A DNA stretch of 64,000 bases from Arthrinium phaeospermum (lineage: Eukaryota; Ascomycota; Sordariomycetes; Amphisphaeriales; Apiosporaceae). Below are positions 22,901 through 33,160 of this stretch, one piece after another (the stretch's first letter is position 1; every line of letters starts with the position of its first letter). A model generated the notes under the pieces. The model made no database searches. It had not been told where the DNA came from and saw only the letters and a list, made by a program, of their open reading frames with translations. The stretch lies in NCBI GenBank assembly GCA_006503535.1, contig QYRS01000004.1, positions 930,001 to 994,000 of the forward strand, in the 5' to 3' direction. The translations under genes and the position numbers were made by a program.

Positions 22901-24697
22901 GGCCGCCACCCTCGTCGCATCTGCTTCTCCTTAGACTGGCAGCCAGCCCCTGAACTTCCAGCCCAGACGGTAGACAGTGAGGGGAAAGATATCACTCTCC
23001 TCCTTCCCGCGAGACCAACCCACACTCTTCGAGCCCTATCTGGCCTTGTTACCCAACGTCTCCGATCTTCAGGCTTCCACGTAGAATCCGCCGTATGGCC
23101 TTCGGTCGGCCAGGCAACCCAGGGGCGCAAATGCATCTCGCTGGTCGAGCTGGATACCCCTATTTTCGACAACGCTTCCGCCGCCGACGTCAGCGCTCTC
23201 CAAAACCTCGTGTCGAACTCTCAGTCCACGCTGTGGCTGTCGGTCATCACGCCCGCGGGCAGCATCGTCCCGGCCCTGGCACAAACGCTCCGTAGCGAGA
23301 CCCCGGGCCTCCAGTTCCGGTCTTTGCAGGTGGCCCCGCCCTACGCGTCGCGCATCGCCGGCTTGGGGGACATGATTGCGCGGCTGGTGGCGTCCGACAC
23401 TCTGGACATGGAGTTTCGGGAGTCGCAGGGTGTGCTGTCCGTGCCGCGGGTGAACGAGGACGCCGCCTTGGACGAGGTGTTGCAACGGTTCCTCCCGCCG
23501 CAGCCGCTGGGCAAGTCAGTTGCTTCTCAGGGGCCCGACTTCCGACTGCGACCCGACGCGACATACGTCCTAGCCGGTGGCCTCGGGGGTTTGGGCCGGA
23601 ACATCGCCACCTTCCTAGTCGACCTAGGCGCCCGGCATCTCTGCTTCCTCTCCCGGTCTCCCAAGGGGTCCCCAGACACCGAGACCTTCCTGACCGACCT
23701 GCGCAAGCGCCACGTCTCCGTCTCGGCCTACCAATGCGACATCGCCGACCCTCGCTCCCTCCGCACCGCCCTGCAGCAGTGCCGCCAGGCGCACCCGCCC
23801 ATCAAGGGCGTGATCCAGTGCGCCATGGTCCTGCGCGACGTCTCCTTCCAAAAGATGACGCACCAGCAGTGGCAGGACGCCCTACGGCCCAAGGTGCAAG
23901 GCAGCGCGAACCTGGCCGCCCACCTCCTCGACCCGCGCCAGGGGCCCTTCTTCATCATGCTCTCCTCCTTCACGGCCGTCTTCGGCAACCGGACGCAGGC
24001 CAACTACGTCGCCGCCTGCGCGTACCAGGACGCCCTGGCCCACGAGCTGCGGCGCTCGCGGGGGCTACAGGCTGTTAGTCTGCGGTTGGGCATCATGCGC
24101 GACGTGGGCTATCTGGCGCAGCATGGCGCCACGGGACCCCTGAGGGACTGGGAGCCCGGGTTCGGGCTGCGCGAGTACGAGATGCGCGCCCTGCTGCACG
24201 CCGCCATGGCCGGCCAGACGCCGACGCAGCCCATCACGGGCCTGCCCACGGCGGCGGCGGCGGCGGCGGCCGGCCTGGCTCGCCCCTTTTTCCTGGACGG
24301 GCCCAAGTTCACGGCGCTCAACGCATCATCAGCCAATAGCAAGCAAGCTGCCGGTCCCAATCAGCAGCAACTGCCAGCAGCTGTAACCGCCCGCCCCACG
24401 GCCCCCCTCGCGCACCTAGCCCGCGACGCCCCCGACGCCAAGGACCAGATCTCGACGGCCTTCTTCGCGGCCATCGCCGCCGCGCTGCACATGCTGGTGG
24501 CTGACGTGTCGCCGACACGTGCGCTGCACGCTCTCGGCGCTGATTCGCTGACGGTGATCGAGATCCAGAGCTGGCTGTACCGCGCCCTGGGAGTGCGGGT
24601 GTCGGCCGACGAGCTGATGGCGGATGCGCCCCTGTCGAGGGTGGTGGAGAGCGTGTGGGAGAAGTGGCGGGGTGGGGAGGCGAAGAAGTCGAAGTGA
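19955..24697 (+). CDS. Highly-reducing-type PKS lacking DH/MT/ER: KS-AT-KR-ACP
   Basis: Iterative type I PKS, 1538 aa, from exons 19955..20057, 20130..21971 and 22026..24697. KS at about 5-425 (Cys168 in NTACSSS, His303 in HGTGT, His345 in SIGHTEA); AT at about 559-880 (Ser651 in GHSSGE, His753 in AYHSSH); post-AT linker ending near 921 (DLPPYSWR); then directly the YxVDW-like FSLDWQPAP near 950 that in highly reducing PKSs lies far downstream. A structural half of about 200 aa precedes the KR Rossmann motif GGLGGLG (1166-1172), with Lys1271, Ser1296 and Tyr1309; the usual Asn four residues after Tyr is Cys1313. ACP at about 1460-1538 (Ser1489, GADS). No dehydratase HxxxG hot-dog region, no methyltransferase and no enoylreductase. 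Likely makes a beta-hydroxy (or beta-keto) short chain, plausibly the starter for the NR-PKS. Confidence 0.93.
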
Positions 24698-25494
24698 ATG
24701 CGTATTTCTGTCTGAGCACGTGGGATGGAATTGTGATGATATTGGTCGGTATATGGATACAGGTAGATAGTAGATGTGCGCACGTGTTTGCAATAAGATA
24801 GATAGGTAATAGCCTGCATGGTCGTATGCTGTTACACTTGGTTTTAAGAGTTCTTCACACCGCCGTCTGTGGGCCTGAGGGTGGAAAATCGTAAGAAACC
24901 CCCAGACATAAAGTCCCTGGCGTCTGGGGTGGGAGTCTAACAGGGCTACCCCAGATTGGAGTGGCTCCATAAACGGTGAACCCTGAACTTACCCTCTCTG
25001 GCGGCCTCACCGTTGCAGCTGCCAAGACACTAGACTCCCGATGCGCTCGTGTTCCAAGAATCAGGAAAAAGCTTAATTACACATCCCGTCTCGGGTCAGA
25101 TCAGCCAGCACGTGGTCCTGATGAATGCCCCTTATCTGGTGTACTACGTACATTCAGGGGTCTTATCTGTCAACCATTTCTATCAGTGGAAAACTTTCTG
25201 TGGGTTCATACAAGGTTTATGTCTGTGATTTCAACATTTTTTATCATCATCTACATTCATCGTTACCCAAAGTAACTGTCTTCCCGCCCCCCATACCGAA
25301 AGCCCAACGATAGCCGCTTCATGTTCAGAGGCCAGCCGCGGGCCTTGCACGTGGGTACGCGCGTACATACACATTTGACCAGGAACCCTTATCTTGCCCC
25401 CTTGTAACCGCGGCGAGAACCCTAATCATGACTCGCTGCCGTACGGGTCTCTCCGCCCTCCTCCGCCTTCCAAGCTTCCTGCCATCGTCCTGGA
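24698..25494. other. Intergenic, convergent PKS/P450 3' ends
   Basis: About 800 bp between two convergent genes. Contains both 3' flanks. No supported gene; ORFs here are short and lack motifs. Confidence 0.55.
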
Positions 25495-27328
25495 TCACTC
25501 CACTTCGACCGCCTTGCGTCGCACCTTGATCGTCGCGGCCGGGGGTGGCACATTAATCGGGCCGAGGACGAAGTTTGCGGGTCGAGACGGCAGGTACTCG
25601 ATGTCGTAGTGCATGAGCATGTACGCCATCAGCATCTTGAGCATTTGCTCGACGAGGAAGCGACCGGGGCTATTTCGAAGGAGAAACAAATCAGCATCAG
25701 CAAGTTAGCAAGCCACCCAGCCCGCCGTTACACAGCAGGCTAGTTTGAGCCATGGAGGGAGAGAAAAGAAAAACTCAAAGTAACGTACCAAGCATGCTTC
25801 CCATGCCCAAACGCCAAAAAGTCCTTGCTAGTGCTAGTCATGCCCAGCCTCCGAGCCCGCAAGTACTCCTGATTCGTATCCTTCCCCGCCCCCTCCTCCT
25901 GCGCCGCCTCGCGCGCGAACCGAAACGCATCGTACCGCGTCGGGTCAGGGTACAAGTCCGGGTCGAGATGTCGGTCGGCCGCGTTGATAGTAAGATAAGA
26001 CCCCTGAGGCGCGACCCAATCCTCGCCCTCAGGCCCGCGCACGCCCGCCGCCGGGACCACCTTGCGCCCCACCGCGAAGAGCAGCGAGGTCAGCCGCATG
26101 CTCTCGCGGATCGCGGAGTCGGTGTAGGTCATGTGGCGCAGCGTCTGCTTGGACCAAGTCCGGTTATGCGCCGCGTAGACCTCGTGGGCTTCCTCGCGCA
26201 GGCGCGCGAGATAGCCGCTGTCGGGGCCCGAGCCGCAGAGGTCGAGGAGCACGCGGGCCAGCGTCGCGGCGGGGGTCTTGATGGCGGCGAACTCGATCGC
26301 CATCAGGCAGCGCGCGATGAAGTCGGGGGCCAAGAAGTCGGCGGGGCGGCCCTCGGCGCGGGCGAGGGCGATGTGCCAGGTGATGTAGTCCTCGGGCAGG
26401 TCGTCGGCCGCGAGGGAGCCCTCGTCCACTTGCGCGAACATGGCCAGGCGCTCGCGAATCACGGGTAGCGTCCATCGGGCGGCGCGCTTGTAGTGCCAGT
26501 GGTTGGGGGCGCCCACCACATAGCCGACGATGTGGCGCAGGAAGCTCGGGGTCAGCTGTGTGGCGAAAGTACAGACCAGGACATTGGTGGTGAACGAGTC
26601 GACGTGGGAGAGGTAGTCGCGGTTCCGACACAGCGGCAAGCCGACCAGGGCACGGTTGACGACGCGCAGGATCAGCTCCGACGCGGTGTCGAGCACTCGG
26701 ACATCGTGCCACTCGGTCGACGCACCCCACAGCTCGTCGACGCCGACGCGAATCTCGTCCCACATGCCGCCGAGCAGCTTCGCATCTTTACGCACGATGG
26801 ACTTGTGGATCACGTGCTCGTGGAAAAGGATCTGGTTGATGCTGCTGTCGGTCCAGGCATAACGCCCCGCCAGGATTTCGTAGTGGAAGTCGGCGGCGCT
26901 GGCCACGTGGTCGGGCTGCTCGAGCAGCCAGCCCAGCTTGTTGGGCGGCAGGGTAATGTGCTTCTCGCCCAGTGGGTGGGGCACGATGTAGCTCTTGCCT
27001 TGCCGGGAGTACTAGATAAGAAACAGGCAGGGGTCAGTTACAGACACACATCAGCTAATCCCCCACAGTGAACTTTGTCATGTCACCGCCAGAAGTGACG
27101 GACCTTTTCGTAGCCTTCGGCGAACCACTTGCGTCGGTTGATGAAGCTTGACAACGTCGCCCACGTGTCGGCGCCCGGTAGCTTCGACGTCTTGCCCACC
27201 CATGGTATGTCGGGCAGGGGACGGGTCTTGGGAGTAGCGATAAAGTAAGTAGCGGCGACCAGAACAAGGGTGATGAGGATGGCATGGGTGCGTTCGAGCG
27301 CAAGCAGCGAGTCCATGGCGGCGGCCAT
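25495..27328 (-). CDS. Cytochrome P450 monooxygenase
   Basis: Membrane-anchored heme-thiolate monooxygenase, 540 aa, from exons 27104..27328, 25789..27011 and 25495..25669. An N-terminal anchor helix (ILITLVLVAATYFIA) is followed by a proline-rich hinge (RPLPDIPWVG). The K-helix E-x-x-R is Glu378-Ser-Met-Arg381. The heme-binding FGHGKHACPGR spans the last intron, with Cys483 as the axial ligand. The I-helix reads EFAAIKTPA, in place of the FAAIHTT pattern frequent in gibberellin-P450/CYP68-like enzymes that this protein recalls. It is convergent with the second PKS and next to the O-methyltransferase on the same strand, which fits oxidative tailoring of the polyketide. A 35-bp spacing separates the ATG from the shared 12-mer at 27363. 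The CYP family number is not determinable here. Confidence 0.92.
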
Positions 27329-27708
27329 GTCTCAATGGGTGTAGGTGGTGAGAGAATGATGCATCGTACCATGCGCATCAGCCCTCTACTTATCAAGTGG
27401 CAGGTTCCGGACTCTGCCCTGCTACCATACTCTTATGTTTTTCCAAGGAGTCTTGTCCACTATGGCAACCACGTGCTCATCTAGCTCCAAGACCTGCCGC
27501 ATCGGAGAGTATCCACAATTTGCTTCAGCAATTGCCACTTATAACGGCTTATTAGCCTCACGACACAATCCGCTTGAGCAGATGTTAGAAGATGCAAGTC
27601 AAACCTGAGGGTATATCACTTATACAATTTGAAGATAACTGGGTCATGGGTGACGTGATAGTGTTAATATAGCATATTGTTGGGTTAAAAAGTAAATAGG
27701 CATCACCA
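27329..27708. promoter_or_regulatory. P450 promoter / O-methyltransferase 3' flank
   Basis: 380 bp. Carries ATCGTACCATGC at 27363-27374 (identical to 19266-19277) and, further up, a CCG-N3-CGG sequence near 27489-27497 of the kind Zn2Cys6 proteins bind. Neither site is demonstrated. Confidence 0.4.
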
Positions 27709-28992
27709 TTAGCCCGTCCACTCAGCCTCGATAAGGGACAATTCGCTGCCCTCTATGCTCTTGATACCCAAGAACTCAAATCTCTTATCCGCTTTGGCGA
27801 ATAGATTCTCGTAGGCCTCAGCGGGCCGGTCCCTAGCGTTGAAATTGGCCAGCATAACCAAGTCCATGTACCGCTTATCCCTCTCCCGAGCCAGCGGCGC
27901 GCCTCCCACCGGCGGCATCACGCTATCCATGAGTAACACCCGCGACCCCTTCTCCAGCGCCGGTATCAACGTCTGCAGGATGCGGATGCAGTACTTGTCC
28001 GGCCAGTTGTGGAACACCCAGCGGAAGAAGTAGACCTTAGCGCCCTTGGTCGGCTGAGGATCCAGGAACGAGTGCGCGAGGAACTCGACGGGCAGATGGC
28101 TGATCTTGGGCGCCGTGGCGATCGTCTGCGGAAGGTCCTGCACCATGAATCTCAAGTGGGGGAACTTGCTCGCCACCGCCACCATAGCATCGCCGTGCCC
28201 ACCGCCCAGGTCGATCACGAGACTATCCTGGGGAAGCGACGCCCAATCGTACCCATCCACCAAGTGCCTCAGCGACACCCCATCGCGCTTATCCATCATA
28301 TTCATAGCCGTCCGCGCCCGTCCCGACCTCGCAGGCTCGCGCTCCAAAATCTCAAACCAAGTAGACCTCTGCTCCCCCTTGCCCTCGAGCGCTGCGTGCA
28401 AGACGGCCGCCGCCGAGTCGGTCGGCTCGTCGGCCCGGGGGTGGCGCTCCAGAGCCTGCGCGATGAAGCCGACGTGCAGGCCGTTGTCGAGGATCTTGAG
28501 GCCCAGGAGGTCGTGGACGACGGGGTCCGTCGCCCAGAGCCGGCTGGCGGCCGAGTGCGCGACGCGGCCCTGGCGCGGCTCGCGGAAGACGCGGTACACG
28601 ATGGCGGCGCGCAGGATGGTCTCCAGAGCGGATTGCCCCAGGCCAGTTTTTTCCGCTAGCTCTGCGTACGTGATGCCCTCGTCGGCGCTGTCCAGGGGCA
28701 CCTTCTGGGGGAGGCCGAACTGGAAGACGGTGGCGGCGTCGGCTTTGGCGTTGGTGGAGAAGTTCATCAGGATGGCCCGCGGGCCTTGGACGAGTTCGTG
28801 GAGCTCGAGAGAGGCGTCTTGCACCGCGAGGCAGGCGGCTTGGATCGCCGGTGGGAGGGCGCTGGTGTCGAGGGCTGTGCCATCTAGAAGGGACGGCGTT
28901 GGCAGATTGTGTTCGCGAAGGTACTCTGACGCGATGGCTGCATGTTTGGAAATAGAGGCGGCAAGTTCCTCCAATGTCTTGGTGGTTGCCAT
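27709..28992 (-). CDS. SAM-dependent O-methyltransferase, sterigmatocystin-OMT-like
   Basis: Predicted polyketide O-methyltransferase of the plant/fungal OMT type. It is intronless, 427 aa if started at the ATG at 28992. An N-terminal dimerisation helical domain and winged-helix-like part (about 80-150) precede the SAM-binding motif DLGGGHGD (261-268), a second acidic SAM contact in VQDLPQ, and the catalytic His328 in RWVFHNW. An upstream in-frame ATG at 29109 would add 39 residues (466 aa). I prefer 28992 because family members usually begin close to the LEELAASI-like helix and a TATATA at 29144-29149 would leave almost no leader for the upstream ATG. The gene is divergent from the TauD dioxygenase and follows the P450 in the same strand block, so it very likely methylates the phenolic product. 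Confidence 0.92.
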   Translation of the reverse strand: MATTKTLEELAASISKHAAIASEYLREHNLPTPSLLDGTALDTSALPPAIQAACLAVQDASLELHELVQGPRAILMNFSTNAKADAATVFQFGLPQKVPLDSADEGITYAELAEKTGLGQSALETILRAAIVYRVFREPRQGRVAHSAASRLWATDPVVHDLLGLKILDNGLHVGFIAQALERHPRADEPTDSAAAVLHAALEGKGEQRSTWFEILEREPARSGRARTAMNMMDKRDGVSLRHLVDGYDWASLPQDSLVIDLGGGHGDAMVAVASKFPHLRFMVQDLPQTIATAPKISHLPVEFLAHSFLDPQPTKGAKVYFFRWVFHNWPDKYCIRILQTLIPALEKGSRVLLMDSVMPPVGGAPLARERDKRYMDLVMLANFNARDRPAEAYENLFAKADKRFEFLGIKSIEGSELSLIEAEWTG

Positions 28993-29547
28993 CTCTAGGT
29001 ATTGAGGTGGGATGTGTGATGGCTTTCCCCAATCAGTTTCCAAGACTTGCGGCTCCAATGACGGGTTGAATGATCGATTTTCTTTCTTCAACTTATCTCT
29101 GATATGCATGGTGTCGCAAATGGCCCAGTGAACCCTTCATGTGTATATACGCATTGTCTGGGGGCGTAGGAGCTCTGGCTGTCCGGATCTATCCATCGTC
29201 GTGGAAACCACGATCCTCCCGCCCGGGTTCAGCTATACCCGATTAACCTCCTAGTATGCAAATGGACAGGCAATGCTCCAAAATAGGACCTATCAAAGTA
29301 GCATACTGCCACCACGTTCCTGGCAGAACTAGTCAGTCACTCGGGGCGTGGCGGGGCCTTCAGCTCTTCTGGTGGGGCTATCGCAGAAACGCAAAGCTCC
29401 GACCCATCCCCAATGATACCCCAGTTGCCTAGCTCCGGCAGAGCCAACAACAGTTACTAATCTCATTGTGATAAAAGGCTAGAGATCCTTTTGCGAGCTT
29501 GTACTGGCTATGTGATCTTGAGTAAACACCATCTCACATCTATCATC
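28993..29547. promoter_or_regulatory. Divergent promoter, O-methyltransferase/TauD dioxygenase
   Basis: 555 bp shared by two divergent tailoring genes. It contains a TATATA (29144-29149) for the OMT and an inverted repeat TCGTGG-AAA-CCACGA at 29199-29213. The repeat is a candidate operator only; a 6-bp inverted repeat is common by chance. Confidence 0.4.
29199..29213. repeat. 15-bp inverted repeat in the OMT/TauD promoter
   Basis: Perfect 6-bp arms (TCGTGG/CCACGA) with an AAA spacer, about 200 bp upstream of the preferred OMT start and 335 bp upstream of the TauD start. A single TCGTGG half-site also occurs near 16994 upstream of the NR-PKS. Function unproven. Confidence 0.35.
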
Positions 29548-31064
29548 ATGTCGCCCTCTGCTATTACCCCTGAAAAGCCCGCCGCCCCGGAATTGCCCGA
29601 GCTGTCCCGGCAAAGGCTGGAGAAGGCCGGCATTGACCTGACCGGAGCGTATCCTGAGCATCCCAAGAAGGTCCTTTACCTGCAGGACGTCTACAAGCTC
29701 CGTGGCGAGGACCGTGATTACACAGACCCCGCGTCCCGTGCGGACCCGGAGAAGAAGGCCCTGTTCTCGGCGGCCAAGGAGGTAAGTGCCGTCAACCGTC
29801 GAACCGATATCTCTAGAAAGGGAGAGCTAACATAGGCGAAGGTGAGAGATGTTACCGTCCACATCGGTACCGAGATCATAGGCCTGCAGTTGAAAGACCT
29901 CACCAACCAGCAAAGGGTAAGTTCACTATTCCTCTTGACGCAAAGTCGAGCATCAATGCTAAATATTGGATAGGATGAGCTCTGTCTCCTGATTGCGGAG
30001 CGTGGTGTGGTCTTCTTCCGGGATCAGGACCTGAGCCCCCAGAAGCAGTTGGAGCTGGGCGCCTACTTTGGCGAAGTCGAGGTGAACCCGCAAGATGCCT
30101 ACGTCCCTGGGCTCCCCGGCGCGACCGTCGTATGGTATGTAAGACCCTTGTCGACAGCTATGCGGAAAATTGCTGATTCCCTTCCAGGCCGGCTTTCACG
30201 GCGACCATGCCCATGTTCGACTACTACTTCCGCAACCCGTTCGGCACCCAGCGCTGGCACACTGATATGGCGTATGAGCACCAGCCCCCAGGATACACGT
30301 AAGTTATGAAGTACCACGATTTTGCCTTATAAGTTTGATCTATTGACTCTTGCCCGTCAGCCATCTTCACAACGACGCCGTTCCCGAGGTCGGCGGCGAC
30401 ACCCTCTGGGCCAGCGGCTACGCCGCGTACGACAAGCTGTCGCCCGCGTTCCGCGAGATGATCGATGGAAAGGAGTGCGTGTACCGCTCCGCCTACAAGT
30501 TCCTGGACCGCGATGACCCCGCGACCGGGCCCAAGCTCGTCGAGCGGACACACCCCATGGTCCGAGTAAGTACTTCTGCTCCGTTTAAGTGTCCGAGGCC
30601 TTCCATGGTCGTCCTTGCTACAACGTGCTATTACTAATATGTGACTTCCGCAATGAGTAGACCCACCCCGTGACTGGCTGGAAGTCGCTGTACGTCAACC
30701 GCGCCATGACGCTGCGCATCGTCGGCCTGGACCAGGGCGAGAGCGACGCCATCCTCAACTACCTCTTCAGCGTCTACGAGGGCAACGTCGACATCCAGTG
30801 CCGCTTCACCTGGACGCCGGGCACCTCGGCCATCTGGGACAACCGGTAAGTGCACCCACTAGCAATGGAGAGACTGCGTATACGGTTTGAATTATGAGCT
30901 AACATCAGAACAGAGTCACCATGCACAGCGCCGCGTGGGATTACGAAGGAAAGGGCAAGCGTCACGGCACCCGCGTTTCCAGTCTGGCGGAGAAGCCGTT
31001 TTACGACCCCAAGGCCACCAGCAGGCGTCGGGCTTTGGGTCTTGCTGGTCCTAAGGAGTACTAG
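29548..31064 (+). CDS. TauD/TfdA-type Fe(II)/2-oxoglutarate dioxygenase
   Basis: Predicted non-heme iron dioxygenase, 375 aa, from seven exons: 29548..29781, 29836..29916, 29974..30134, 30188..30298, 30361..30565, 30661..30845 and 30914..31064. The iron facial triad is visible: His183 and Asp185 in RWHTDMAYE and the distal His330 in VTMHSA. Arginines 342/346 (RHGTR) are placed to bind the 2-oxoglutarate carboxylate. FFRDQ and GGDTLW are further TauD-fold landmarks. Fungal members range from taurine/sulfonate catabolism to secondary-metabolite oxidation. Its divergent promoter with the O-methyltransferase argues for a tailoring role here, but a catabolic role cannot be excluded from sequence. 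The intron-dense structure contrasts with the intronless OMT. Confidence 0.9.
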
Positions 31065-31801
31065 ATGTCCGACATCGTGGATGATGTAGCAACGTAGATA
31101 TGAAAATGACACAAAGCATCCCTTCCTGTTCGAATAACAAACCCCTGTGGTTCGTTTAAGCTATAGCACTATCTTATTTAGTGTAACTCAAGTGATACGG
31201 TCCCATTCCATCTGCGCGCGAAACGAACTCGAACGTCGCAAACTCAATGAAGAATTAACTCAGGAGCGGGCTTACCCCTAACCGCACTTTGCACCAGCTA
31301 CAATCCCTCCATACGTCAGATCTTCGAATGTGTAAATCTGATATTTGGTCGCATAGCACGCTCGGGTCCAATCACCTCCGGCAGACTGCATATGCTTACC
31401 TTCGTCTCCAATGCGCCAGTGATTCCGGGCGGCTAAGTTGTCACACAAGTTACTTTATTTCTAACCGCCGGGACTAGGTACATAATACGATCACTCACAT
31501 CCGGCTCCCGACTCTCGACAGGGTCGGATAAAGACGCATGGGCATGAGCACATGCACGCAACCGCAGACACGGCTTTTCGCATGGTCCGCTCGCTCTCTC
31601 TCTTTCTCTCTCGGGGTTCGGTCAGGCAAACATAGTTTTGATTCCCTTTCTGCAATCTTTGGTACTAACCATCATCCACCGCGAAATCTGACATGATAAG
31701 AAACCTGTTCAGGAGGCCCATTATTGGGAAGACTTTCCTATAATACCACTGGAGCACACGTCAGTTTGGTTCATTGACGTTTGTTCCTTACCCAAGGAAT
31801 C
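31065..31801. other. Intergenic
   Basis: About 740 bp downstream of the TauD gene and upstream of the membrane-protein gene. It contains a short CT-rich run (near 31590-31615). No supported gene. Confidence 0.5.
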
Positions 31802-32919
31802 ATGGCGGTGGACGGCACCATATACACCGGGACGGCATCGGGCCCCGGGGGTGCCAGTGCTTATACAACAATTTGGCTCCCAGCCCAAACAACAGTATAC
31901 ACCCCGCCCTCTTACTGCGTACCATCAATCTACTGCTCCGGCAATTCCAACTGCGGGCCACTGTACATGACGGAGCAGATGCAATCCAGCGTTACCCTCG
32001 TGACCTATAGCGCCCACGACTGTTTCCCCTCGGGATTTTACGAAATCAGTAAGCTTTAGCTACCTCGCAGAATACTAACAGTTGCTAACCCAAAGGGAAT
32101 GTGCCAGATGCGCGCATGGAAGTAGCATACCAAGGCACGGTGTGTCCATCAGGCTGGCACAACGCCTGTGAAACCACCTTCCAGCTCGGTGGGCTTGCCC
32201 ACACCCAGACCTGGTGCTGTCCCGAAGGTCAGTTCGAATGCGTCACGCTCGGTTACGCGACGGGCTTCACTGCTCGTAGATGCTTGAGCCGTGTGCTCGC
32301 GCCAACGAGCTACAGCCTGCGATTCGAATTCAGCGGGGAGCTCGACGGGTCGACTTTGTTTGAAGGGAGTACCGCCACCCTGTCGAGAACATTGTCACCG
32401 GACGAAGCTTTTACCTACAGGATAGAGGCGTTGCCGCTCCAGAAACCTGCCGTCTTGACTAGCTCGACATCCACCCACAGGACTTCGTCCTCGCCGGGGC
32501 CTTCTACAAGCATGGCCATGACCACAGACTCAACTGCTGGAAACGATACCCCGACAACTTCGACCCTTTCAAACGGAAAGATAGCAGGGATCGCTATTGG
32601 AATGGCGGGGTTTGTCGGCATTGGCGCCGTCATTTTCATGAAGCAGATCCGACGCAGACGACGTCGCCTTGCTTCGAGTCCGGTGATGGATCGAGGCGAT
32701 GATCCGTACCAAGGCAAGCCCGAGCTACCGGACAACAGCGTGCCCCGAGCAGCTGAGCTGGAGCCAAGCAACACCACGGCGCTCTTGTCCGAAATGGAAG
32801 GGGACGGGATGCACCCCGAAATGGACGGTAACTCAAAGCCTGCGGAAGCACCCACACCAGAGCCAGTGGGTGAGGTGATGCAGCTGGAGATGGAATCAAC
32901 TATTGGAAATCATGGATAA
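31802..32919 (+). CDS. Single-pass membrane protein with Cys-rich ectodomain
   Basis: Two exons, 31802..32048 and 32096..32919 (branch-like CTAAC before the acceptor), give 356 aa. A cysteine-rich N-terminal half (including CVPSIYC, WHNACETTF and TWCCPEG) is followed by a Ser/Thr-rich stalk (about 200-240), one membrane helix (about 245-264, IAGIAIGMAGFVGIGAVIFM), a strongly basic stop-transfer run (RRRRRR) and an acidic cytosolic tail. The layout resembles fungal cell-surface sensors and LPXTG/Mid2-like proteins, without a named domain I can identify. No clear signal peptide precedes the ectodomain, so a missed upstream exon is possible. It lies between cluster enzymes and the probable regulator; involvement in the pathway is unproven. 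Confidence 0.7.
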
Positions 32920-33160
32920 TACTGAGAAGGCGTTGATTTATAAAGTTGTGGATCGAGATGGTGCCAACTTAGGGGACTAAGTAAAATCAAACAGAAATTT
33001 GCTGGACAATTAACTCTTGATCTTACTAGCCGCGCTTATTCTCAAATTACCTGTCAGGTCAATGCACTTTTCCAACTGACGTGGCTTTTTTCAATTCTAT
33101 TTTAGGCTCGCGCGGTTCAGTGTCTCTTCCTTTACGTCTTCCGACCCTCCATATGTTCGT

